Of a stretch of 15,095 nucleotides of DNA, positions 1 to 8,969 are shown in pieces. The notes below the pieces were generated by a model that was not told where the DNA came from, searched no databases, and saw only the letters and a list, made by a program, of their open reading frames with translations. The stretch is taken from assembly GCA_029057255.1 (NCBI GenBank), contig JAICZO010000339.1, positions 1 through 15,095 of the forward strand, written 5' to 3'. Numbering within the stretch: the first letter of the stretch is position 1; the number at the start of each line of letters is the position of its first letter. Source of the stretch: Muribaculaceae bacterium. GTDB taxonomy: Bacteria; Bacteroidota; Bacteroidia; Bacteroidales; Muribaculaceae. A program made the translations under genes and the position numbers.

Positions 1-1431
1 TCGTGGTTCGACGTATCGGTAGCACACTACCTGTGCCAGCCCGAGCAGAAGCATGACCTGCCGACACTCGCCATGACATATCTCGGCTTCGAGACATCGG
101 CCCGCGCCGGACAGGCCGCCGACCCCGTCGCCGCCACATGCGAGACAGCGGTCCTCGCCCTCCGTCTGCGCCCCCTGCTTGAAGTGGAGGCTGAGCAGAA
201 AGGGCAGCTCGGGCTGCTCAATGAAGTAGAGTTCCCGCTCGTGGCCGTCCTTGCCTCGATGGAGTGGGAAGGCGCCCGCATCGACGTATCGGAGCTTAAC
301 GCCCTTGCCGGACAGCTCTCGGCTCGCCTTGCGGCTCTCGAGCAGGAGGCATACGCCATAGCAGGACGCCCCTTCAACGTCAGCTCGCCCGCACAGGTCG
401 GACAGATTCTCTTCGACGAGCTGCAGATCGACCCCAAGGCCCGCAAGACCAAGGGCGGCGCATGGTCGACAGCCGAGGACGTGCTCGAAAAATACAGCAA
501 GGATGTGCCCCTGGTGAGGCTGATACTCGACATCCGCGGGCTCAAGAAACTGCTCGCCACATATGTCGAGGCTCTGCCGAAGCTCATCAACCCGCGCACA
601 GGCAAGCTGCACACGACATACAACCAGACCGTAACTGCCACAGGCCGCATATCATCGACCAACCCCAACCTGCAGAACATCCCCATCCGCACCGCCGACG
701 GCCGCGACATACGCCGCGCCTTCGTCCCCGACCCCGGCTGCCTCATGCTGTCGGCCGACTACTCGCAGATAGAACTCAGGCTCATGGCCGACCTCAGCGG
801 CGACCCCGGCATGATCGAGGCCTTCCTCTCCGGCGCCGACATCCACCGCGCCACGGCAGCCAAAATCTACCACGAGAAGCCCGAGGATGTCACCGACGAC
901 CAGAGGCGCAACGCCAAGACCGCCAACTTCGGCATCATATACGGCATATCGGCTTTCGGACTCTCGGAGCGCCTCGGCATACCGCGCGGCGAGGCCAAGG
1001 AGCTGATAGAGGGTTACCTCGCCACATACCCCGGAGTGGCTGCATACATGCAGAAGTCTATAGAGCAGGCACGCACCGACGGATACGTCGCCACAATAAT
1101 GGGACGCCGCCGCTACCTGCCTGACATCAACTCGCGCAGCAACACCGTGCGCTCATATGCCGAGCGAAACGCCATCAACGCGCCCCTCCAGGGCAGTGCC
1201 GCCGACATAATAAAGGTGGCTATGGTATCGGTCGACGCCGACATACGCCGGCGCGGACTGCGCTCGCGCATGATAATGCAGGTGCACGACGAACTCGTCT
1301 TCAACGTCGTGCCCGAGGAGCTGGACGAGCTCAAGGAAATTGTAATCCGCGATATGGAAGCGGCATACCGCGGCCGCGTGCCTATGGAAGTCGCCGCAGG
1401 CGTGGGCGACAACTGGCTCGAGGCTCACTGA
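1..1431 (+). CDS. polA: DNA polymerase I, C-terminal part (5' end outside window)
   Basis: This is the polymerase part of DNA polymerase I, which fills gaps in lagging-strand replication and excision repair. The frame is open from base 1 (Ser-Trp-Phe-Asp), so the gene enters from the left and the ATG at 73 is internal. The 476 visible residues begin in the 3'-5' exonuclease domain and run through the whole polymerase domain. Polymerase motif A (DYSQIELR) is at bases 757-780. Motif B, with the R...K...F...Y pattern of the O-helix, is around 904-945. Motif C (QVHDELVF) is at 1279-1302. The protein ends in the usual NW...AH. The exonuclease domain looks inactive: its third motif, YxxxD in E. coli, reads VxxxC here. 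The 5'-3' nuclease domain is outside the window, so its presence cannot be judged. The gene is followed 41 bp later by ispF on the same strand. Confidence 0.98.
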   Translation, partial: SWFDVSVAHYLCQPEQKHDLPTLAMTYLGFETSARAGQAADPVAATCETAVLALRLRPLLEVEAEQKGQLGLLNEVEFPLVAVLASMEWEGARIDVSELNALAGQLSARLAALEQEAYAIAGRPFNVSSPAQVGQILFDELQIDPKARKTKGGAWSTAEDVLEKYSKDVPLVRLILDIRGLKKLLATYVEALPKLINPRTGKLHTTYNQTVTATGRISSTNPNLQNIPIRTADGRDIRRAFVPDPGCLMLSADYSQIELRLMADLSGDPGMIEAFLSGADIHRATAAKIYHEKPEDVTDDQRRNAKTANFGIIYGISAFGLSERLGIPRGEAKELIEGYLATYPGVAAYMQKSIEQARTDGYVATIMGRRRYLPDINSRSNTVRSYAERNAINAPLQGSAADIIKVAMVSVDADIRRRGLRSRMIMQVHDELVFNVVPEELDELKEIVIRDMEAAYRGRVPMEVAAGVGDNWLEAH

Positions 1432-1472
1432 CAACAACACAATATAAACGACTATATAAAAACGACACAGCC

Positions 1473-1970
1473 ATGACTACAATTCCCGACTACAGAATAG
1501 GCAACGGCTTCGACGTGCACAAGCTCGTCGAAGGACGCCGCTGCATCATATGCGGCGTCGACATCCCGCACAGCACAGGACTGCTCGGACACAGCGACGC
1601 CGACGTGGCACTGCATGCCCTCGCCGACGCCCTCCTCGGCGCTGCGGCTCTCGGCGACATCGGCAAGCACTTCCCCGACACCGACGAGCGCTGGCGAGGC
1701 GCCGACTCGCGCATGCTGCTGCGGGCTGTCGTTGGCATACTTGCCGAAGAAGGTTTCGAGCCGGTCAACGTCGACATAACCATCATGGCGCAGGCGCCAA
1801 AGATGCTGCCCCACATACCGCAGATGCGTGCCAACGTGGCCGCCGACCTCGACATAAGCCTCGGCCGCGTCAGCGTAAAGGCCACCACGACCGAAGGGCT
1901 CGGCTTCACCGGCCGGAAGGAAGGCATAGCCGCCCTGGCAACGGCGATGATAGTCCGCAAGGGCGAATAA
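1473..1970 (+). CDS. ispF: 2-C-methyl-D-erythritol 2,4-cyclodiphosphate synthase
   Basis: IspF converts CDP-methylerythritol 2-phosphate to the cyclic 2,4-diphosphate with release of CMP, a middle step of the MEP isoprenoid pathway in the cytosol. The 165-residue protein has the usual family length. The metal site is visible as Asp14 and His16 in GNGFDVH, and His48 downstream of the GHSDAD loop at 39-44. The DIGKHFPDTD segment (62-71) and the TTTEGLGFTG nucleotide-binding segment (138-147) are intact. The ATG at 1473 puts the family's N-terminal R-x-G-x-G-F-D-x-H block close to the start, as expected. The leader is A-rich and lacks a Shine-Dalgarno sequence, which is normal for Bacteroidota. 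No promoter match is seen in the 41-bp gap after polA, so co-transcription with polA is likely. Confidence 0.97.
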   Translation: MTTIPDYRIGNGFDVHKLVEGRRCIICGVDIPHSTGLLGHSDADVALHALADALLGAAALGDIGKHFPDTDERWRGADSRMLLRAVVGILAEEGFEPVNVDITIMAQAPKMLPHIPQMRANVAADLDISLGRVSVKATTTEGLGFTGRKEGIAALATAMIVRKGE

Positions 1971-1987
1971 GGCTCTGACACATACCG

Positions 1988-2036
1988 AAAAAAAAGAATT
2001 CCCTGCCGGCGGTAGCGATACTCGCGGCAGGGAATT
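1988..2036 (-). terminator. Intrinsic terminator between converging ispF and porV
   Basis: A perfect 12-bp inverted repeat pairs 1997-2008 (AATTCCCTGCCG) with 2025-2036 around a 16-nt loop. On the minus strand the stem is followed after one base by eight T residues (1995-1988). This is a standard intrinsic terminator for porV, whose stop codon lies 20 bp upstream of the stem. On the plus strand the stem is followed only by a weak TTTCTCT run, so termination of ispF would be less efficient. Confidence 0.85.
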
Positions 2037-2055
2037 TCTCTGTATGTATGCCTAT

Positions 2056-3255
2056 TCAGCGGCGGCGTCCCATAAGGTCGCGGAGGCCGTCCATGTCGAA
2101 TGTCAGAGTGAAGCGGAGAGTCTGGTCAAGAGGCGATGTCTGTGCCGTAGCGAGCATATACGATGCGTCGAGGCGGACCACATTGAGCGAGAAGCCCGCG
2201 CCCATGCCGAAATACTGGCGGTTGCCCTTGTACTGGTTCTCGTAGTAGTATCCCGCGCGGAGGAAGAACTGCTGGTTGTAGGAGTACTCCGCACCGAACG
2301 ACATGGTGACTTCGCGAAGCTCTTCCTTGGCACCGCCGGGCGCGTCGGTAAACGACTTGAAGATACCCGTGATGGGCGACATGTTCTTCCAGTCCTCGAG
2401 CTTGGTGATGTACTCCTCCTCGCCCTCGATGCCGTCGGGATAGTCGAGGCGGCGGGGCTTGGTGGGCACAAGCAGCTTGTTGAGGTCAAGGCTGAGCGCG
2501 AGGGTGTGGTAGTCGGCCAGCGGGAACATGAACGATGTGCCGAGCCTAAGGTTGGTGGGGAGGAAGGCGGGATTCTCACCGCCGTCGAACGACACCTTCG
2601 AGCCTATGTTCGATATATTCCAGCCCCACGACCACTGGCACTCGTTGCGCCCGATGATGGGATAAGTGGTATAGTAGCCCGAGATGTCGGCCGCAAAAGC
2701 CGACGCTCCCGTATTCTGGTTGCCCGCGTATGACTCCGAGAAGCCGAGCGCCGAGTAGATGTAGCGGAACACGACACCCATCGAGAACTTCTCCGACAGC
2801 TTGCGCGAGTAGCCGATGTCGAACGACATCTCATAGGGGTTGAGAGTCTGCCCCACGATGCCCTGCTCCTCGCTGGTGGTGACTTCGCCGAGCGAGAAAT
2901 AGCGGAGCGAGGCGCTTATGGCCTGGTTGTCGTTGGAGCCAATCTTGTAGTAGCCCGAGAGGTCGGCAAGGAAGATGTCGTTGACGAGCTTGCGGAGCCA
3001 CGGCGTATAGTTGAGCGACACGGCAGCCTGGCTGTAGGCGAAGGCATACTTCGACGGGTTCCAGAACTGCGAGTTGGCATCGGGGTCGGTGGCGGCGCCA
3101 AGGTCGCCCATCGACGCGCCGCGCGCGTCAGGCGCGATGCTCAGCGATGTCACGCCGGTCTCTACGGGGTTGAATTCGTTTTTGCCGTCGGCAAAGGCAG
3201 GCGCCGAAGCCGACAGTGCCAACAGAAGTATTGCTATGCGGTTGATCAGTTTCAT
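2056..3255 (-). CDS. porV: Type IX secretion outer-membrane protein PorV (LptO)
   Basis: PorV is an outer-membrane beta-barrel of the type IX secretion system. In Porphyromonas it works with the PorU sortase to collect cargo proteins from the translocon and pass them on for C-terminal signal removal and lipopolysaccharide attachment. The 399-residue protein is close to the roughly 390 residues of known PorV. A signal peptide is clear: a hydrophobic stretch at about 7-18 ending in APAFA, with likely cleavage after Ala22. The family block IAPDARGASMGDLGAA lies at about 40-55, followed by NSQFWNPSKYAFA at 61-73. Alternating aromatic beta-strand patterns run to the C-terminal LRFTLTFDMDGL strand, after which a basic RRR tail ends the protein. 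No other type IX gene, including porU, is in this window. It is divergent from cvpA and ends at a good terminator. A PorV-like paralogue in the FadL/PorQ-type barrel group is the main alternative. Confidence 0.9.
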   Translation of the reverse strand: MKLINRIAILLLALSASAPAFADGKNEFNPVETGVTSLSIAPDARGASMGDLGAATDPDANSQFWNPSKYAFAYSQAAVSLNYTPWLRKLVNDIFLADLSGYYKIGSNDNQAISASLRYFSLGEVTTSEEQGIVGQTLNPYEMSFDIGYSRKLSEKFSMGVVFRYIYSALGFSESYAGNQNTGASAFAADISGYYTTYPIIGRNECQWSWGWNISNIGSKVSFDGGENPAFLPTNLRLGTSFMFPLADYHTLALSLDLNKLLVPTKPRRLDYPDGIEGEEEYITKLEDWKNMSPITGIFKSFTDAPGGAKEELREVTMSFGAEYSYNQQFFLRAGYYYENQYKGNRQYFGMGAGFSLNVVRLDASYMLATAQTSPLDQTLRFTLTFDMDGLRDLMGRRR

Positions 3256-3279
3256 GAGTACGTAGGGAGGTGGAAAACG

Positions 3280-3301
3280 GGCGCCGCTTAGTGACGGCGC
3301 C
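3280..3301. repeat. Perfect 7-bp GC-rich inverted repeat in porV leader
   Basis: GGCGCCG at 3280-3286 pairs with CGGCGCC at 3295-3301 around an 8-nt loop. It lies 25-46 bp upstream of the porV start codon, so it would form a hairpin in the porV 5' leader or serve as a protein-binding palindrome. There is no T-run on either side, so it is not an intrinsic terminator. Confidence 0.6.
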
Positions 3302-3373
3302 TAAACATATAACTGACTTCAAGCCGTTTTATTGTATTGCCGCCGGCTTAATGACGGAATCAAAAAAAATTAG

Positions 3374-3381
3374 TAATTTTG
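3374..3381 (+). promoter_or_regulatory. Bacteroidota -7 promoter element for cvpA-suf operon
   Basis: TAATTTTG matches the Bacteroidota -7 consensus TAnnTTTG exactly, in a locally AT-rich patch. It would place transcription start near 3387, about 20 nt before the cvpA ATG at 3406. No convincing TTTG -33 element lies 19-21 bp upstream (the sequence there is TTAATGACGG), so the promoter may be weak or need an activator. No other -7 match was found in the gaps inside the suf operon. Confidence 0.6.
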
Positions 3382-3405
3382 CATTTTGGTATACACCTTC
3401 GAGAA

Positions 3406-3879
3406 ATGAGTGCTATCGACTATATAATATTCGCCATCATCCTGCTTGCCGGCGTCACCGGCGCCCTCAAGGGCTTCGTGCATCAGGTAGGCACAGTGGC
3501 CGGCATCATACTTGCAATATTGGTATGCCGCTTTTTCGGCGGCACCGTGGCCGACTATATCGTCAGCAGCGGCTCCGAGCATGCTACGGTCTACCGCGCT
3601 ATCGTCTACGTGCTGGTCTTCGTCACGGTCTACCTTGTGGTCAGAGTCATCGCCTCGCTGTTCACCAAGGCGATGGGCGCGCTGCACATAAGGGCCGTCG
3701 ACCGTGTGGCGGGCGCGCTCTTCCGCATGCTCGCATGGATGCTCTTCATGAGCGTGATGCTGAACGTATATCTCGCTCTCGTGCCGGTCGACCGCGCTAA
3801 ATTCAACACCCCCGACCGTCCGTGGCGGCCGTTCATAGCCAGGCTCGCGCCAAAAGTCCTCGGGTTTATCACAACCTAA
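3406..3879 (+). CDS. CvpA family inner-membrane protein
   Basis: This 157-residue protein belongs to the CvpA (colicin V production) family of small inner-membrane proteins, whose molecular role is poorly defined. The N-terminal block IDYIIFAIILLAGVTGALKG, an acidic residue followed by a hydrophobic helix ending in a G-x-x-K-G turn, is typical. Hydrophobic segments fall at about 4-22, 28-44, 64-83 and 102-124, giving four membrane helices, and the last stretch is basic. I chose the ATG at 3406 over the in-frame ATG at 3379. The earlier codon overlaps the end of the -7 element and would add a charged nonapeptide ahead of the helix. It sits 40 bp upstream of sufB on the same strand and appears to be the first gene of that transcript. 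Its connection to Fe-S assembly is positional only. Confidence 0.88.
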   Translation: MSAIDYIIFAIILLAGVTGALKGFVHQVGTVAGIILAILVCRFFGGTVADYIVSSGSEHATVYRAIVYVLVFVTVYLVVRVIASLFTKAMGALHIRAVDRVAGALFRMLAWMLFMSVMLNVYLALVPVDRAKFNTPDRPWRPFIARLAPKVLGFITT

Positions 3880-3919
3880 TGCCGCGCCTGATTGTTAAGC
3901 CTTGGAACAAAAACTTATT

Positions 3920-5392
<1,473 letters not shown>

Positions 5393-5440
5393 TCACATCC
5401 CGTTCCACCCCCTGTAACACATCTACCCCAACACGACAAA

Positions 5441-6204
<764 letters not shown>

Positions 6205-6208
<4 letters not shown>

Positions 6209-7563
6209 TGACTCCTGCCAAAGCATTTGACCAGTATATCGACCTGTGCGGGCAGTTCGGCGCTCCCGGCGCATCGCCCCTGCTGCAGGAGATCAACGGC
6301 CTCGGCCGCAGCATGCTCGCGGAGGCGGCGAAGGCATACCGCCCCGACCCCGCCGAAATAGACACGCTGCGCCCCGACGCCATGTTCGCCACCGACTACG
6401 GCATCAATCTCATGCGCGTGGGCATGCCGGTCGACCCCGCCGCCACATTCCGCTGCGGAGTGCCCAATCTCGGCAGCCTCCTGGCGATAGTCGCCAACGA
6501 CAGCTTCCACCCCACCGAGGCTCTGCTGCGCAACATGCCCGAGGGGCTCACCGTCTGCTCGCTCAACAAAGTGCCTGCCGGGCTTCAGCATGTGGCATCG
6601 CAGGTCATGCGTGAGACTCTCGAAGGCGGCGGCGTGGCCGAAGCCCTCAATGCGGCATTCCTTGCCGACGGCGTGTTTATCCACGCCGCAGCAGGCGTCA
6701 AGGTCGACAAAGTCATACAGATTGTCAACATATCGGCACCGACAGTGCCCATGCTCTCGCTCCGCCGCGTCGTCATCGTGGCCGAGGAGGGTGCGTCGCT
6801 GCGCGTGCTGCTGTGCGACCACTCCCAGACAGCCGCCACACCGCACCTCAACTCCCAGCTCGTCAGCGTACGCGTGGCCGAGAATGCCGCCGTCGAGCTT
6901 TACGACATCGAGGAAGACACCCCGGCCACAAACCGACACTGGACCCTCGACGCCCGCCAGCAGTCGCACTCGAGCCTGACTGTCAACAGCACCTGCCTCC
7001 ACGGCGGTCTGTCGGCCAACCGCTACAACATCAATGTCGAGGGCGACTACGCCGAGACATCGCTCAGCGGCCTTGCCATATGCGGCGGCGAGCAGACAGC
7101 GGCCAACACCGTCACCCTGACACACTCAGGCAAGCACTGCACAAGCCGGCAGCTCTTCAAGAACGCCCTTTTCGACAACTCGAGAGGCGGCTTCGGAGGC
7201 AAAATCATCGTGCGCCCCGGCGCAATGTTCACCGACGCCGAGCAGACCAACCGCAACCTGCTGGCCGACGACAACGCCCGCATGACAGCCGCTCCCCAGC
7301 TCGAGATATACTGCGACGAAGTGAAGTGCAGCCACGGAGCGACGACAGGACAGCTCGACGAACGAGCGCTCTTCTACATGCAGACTCGCGGCATACCCGC
7401 CGCCGAGGCCCGCACCATGCTCACGCAGGCCTTCATGGTCGACGTCATCGACAACATTTCATTCGAAGTGCTCAGGCAGCGCATCCACGTCCTGGTGGAG
7501 AAACGCCTCACCGGAGCGGCCGCTTCGTGCGACACCTGCGCAACGGCCTGCCACACTTCCTGA
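6205..7563 (+). CDS. sufD: Fe-S cluster assembly protein SufD
   Basis: SufD is the SufB paralogue that completes the SufB-SufC2-SufD scaffold and is needed for iron entry in E. coli. The 452-residue protein carries the beta-helix core and the diagnostic IYCDEVKCSHGATTGQLD block at about 368-385. Within it, Cys375 and His377 correspond to E. coli SufD Cys358 and His360. The C-terminal ALFYMQTRGIPAAEA helix region is intact. Two adjacent ATG codons (6205 and 6208) could start it; the first overlaps the sufC stop. The last ten or so residues are unusual: three cysteines at 442, 445 and 449 in a C-x2-C-x3-C pattern close to the end. The gene is followed 16 bp later by sufS. Confidence 0.96.
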
Positions 7564-7579
7564 CAATACCCACAGCAAA

Positions 7580-8776
7580 ATGCACCGCAACGATTTCCCC
7601 ATACTCTCGCGCAAAGTCAACGGCAGGCCGCTGATATATCTCGACAATAGCGCCTCTACGCAGACACCCTCGGCCGTGGTCGAGGACATACGCCGCATAT
7701 ATTACACCGAGAAAGCAAACGTGCACCGCGGCGTGCACTGCCTGTCGCAGGAAGCTACCGCGGCAATGGAGAACTCCCGCGAGAGAGTGCGCCGCTTCAT
7801 AGGCGCCGACTCGGTAGAAGAGATAATCTTCACACGCGGCACCACCGAGAGCATCAATCTCGTTGCGTCGTCCTACGGACAGCTGCTCGAAGCCGGCGAC
7901 GAGGTCATCCTCACATGTATGGAGCACCACTCCAACATAGTGCCCTGGCAGATGCTCGCCGCCCGCAAGGGCATAGTCATCAAGGTAGTACCGGTCGACG
8001 ACCGCGGATGCCTCGACATGGATGCCTACCGCAGCCTGTTCACGCCCCGCACACGCCTCGTGTCGGTGACACAGGTGTCGAACGTGCTCGGCACCATCAA
8101 CCCCGTCGCCGAGATGGCAGCCATAGCACACAGCCACGGAGCGCTCATCTGCATCGACGGCGCGCAGGCCGTGGCTCATGCCAAAATCGACGTCAAGGCC
8201 ATCGGCGCCGACTTCTATGCCTTCTCCTCGCACAAGATGTACGGACCCACAGGCATAGGCATACTCTACGGACGCCGCGAGCTGCTGTCGGCCATGCCCC
8301 CCTACCAGGGCGGCGGCGAGATGATAGGCCACGTAAGTTTCAGCGGCACGACATGGGCCGAGCTGCCTTTCAAATTCGAGGCAGGCACGCCCGACTACGT
8401 CGGGGCGGCGGCTCTCGCCCGCGCCATCGACTATATCGAGGGCATAGGCATCGAAGCCATAGCGGCGCACGAGCACGACCTTCTGACATATGCCACCGAG
8501 CAGATGCTCACCATACCCGGACTGCGCATCTACGGCACAGCACCCGACAAGAGCGCCGTCATCTCGTTCCTCATCGGCTCGGCACACCACTACGACACAG
8601 GCATACTCCTCGACCAGCTCGGCGTAGCCGTCCGCACGGGACACCACTGCGCACAGCCGCTGATGGAACGCTTCGGCATCGAAGGCACCGTCAGAGCTTC
8701 GTTCGCCCTCTACAACACCCGCGAGGAAGTCGACGCATTCATTGCGGCGCTGCGGCGAGTGGCATCAATGCTCTGA
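7580..8776 (+). CDS. sufS: Cysteine desulfurase SufS (group II, PLP-dependent)
   Basis: SufS removes sulfur from L-cysteine as an enzyme-bound persulfide and delivers it for cluster assembly. The 398-residue protein has the expected length. The PLP-site residues are present: His117 in MEHHSN, Asp193 and Gln196 in IDGAQAVAH, and Lys219 in SSHKMYGPTG as the Schiff-base lysine. The catalytic cysteine is Cys357 in RTGHHCAQPLM, in the short rigid loop typical of group II (SufS/CsdA) enzymes rather than IscS/NifS. Group II enzymes normally need a SufE or SufU partner, and none is encoded here. It is the last gene of the operon, 16 bp after sufD, and faces the M18 aminopeptidase gene across a repeat-containing gap. 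Confidence 0.97.
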   Translation: MHRNDFPILSRKVNGRPLIYLDNSASTQTPSAVVEDIRRIYYTEKANVHRGVHCLSQEATAAMENSRERVRRFIGADSVEEIIFTRGTTESINLVASSYGQLLEAGDEVILTCMEHHSNIVPWQMLAARKGIVIKVVPVDDRGCLDMDAYRSLFTPRTRLVSVTQVSNVLGTINPVAEMAAIAHSHGALICIDGAQAVAHAKIDVKAIGADFYAFSSHKMYGPTGIGILYGRRELLSAMPPYQGGGEMIGHVSFSGTTWAELPFKFEAGTPDYVGAAALARAIDYIEGIGIEAIAAHEHDLLTYATEQMLTIPGLRIYGTAPDKSAVISFLIGSAHHYDTGILLDQLGVAVRTGHHCAQPLMERFGIEGTVRASFALYNTREEVDAFIAALRRVASML

Positions 8777-8815
8777 CACATTCAACCACACCATACAGCA
8801 GGTGCCCCGCGCCTT

Positions 8816-8961
8816 CTAATAATCGGCGGCCTTCGGGCGCCTTTCCTGTTGGTAATGCGTAACCCCGGACACCTACGCTAAGCTTCGGTGACCGGGGCTA
8901 CTAATAATCGACGTCCTCCGGACGTCCTTATGCGGGCGTAATATTCTATGTATTACGCATT
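8816..8961. repeat. Composite palindromic repeat between sufS and M18 gene
   Basis: This gap contains several nested repeats. CTAATAATCG occurs at 8816-8825 and 8901-8910, 85 bp apart. Each copy runs straight into a small hairpin of a 7-bp stem and 3-nt loop, at 8825-8841 and 8910-8926. The two stems differ in sequence but keep pairing at six and seven of seven positions, including a G-C to A-T exchange. Between them is a larger hairpin at 8859-8901 (GTAaCCCCGGaCACC pairing with GGTGaCCGGGGcTAC). A 9-bp inverted repeat, AATGCGTAA at 8854-8862 and TTACGCATT at 8953-8961, brackets the second unit. No reading frame of note covers it. It looks like a dispersed intergenic palindromic element, with a degraded first copy next to sufS. 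Confidence 0.75.
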
Positions 8962-8969
8962 TATTATAT
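8936..8969 (+). terminator. Possible terminator hairpin for suf operon
   Basis: GCGTAATA at 8936-8943 pairs with TATTACGC at 8951-8958 around a 7-nt loop, followed on the plus strand by the A/T-rich run ATTTATTATAT. It is the best terminator-like structure downstream of sufS. The tail is not a clean T-run and the stem is not GC-rich, so efficiency is uncertain. Its right arm can alternatively pair with 8854-8862. Confidence 0.4.

Noticed and set aside
3302..3309. Possible minus-strand -7 box (TATGTTTA) for porV
   Set aside because: It misses the final G of TAnnTTTG and has no -33 box at the right distance, so it was not annotated.
3379..3405. Upstream in-frame ATG for cvpA
   Set aside because: It overlaps the TAATTTTG promoter box, so it would lie at or before the transcription start.
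3902..3919. TTG start for sufB
   Set aside because: An ATG six codons later is preferred; nothing upstream supports TTG initiation.
8816..8961. CRISPR array or insertion-sequence end in the sufS downstream gap
   Set aside because: There are only two short direct repeats, no regular spacers, no transposase fragment and no target-site duplication visible.
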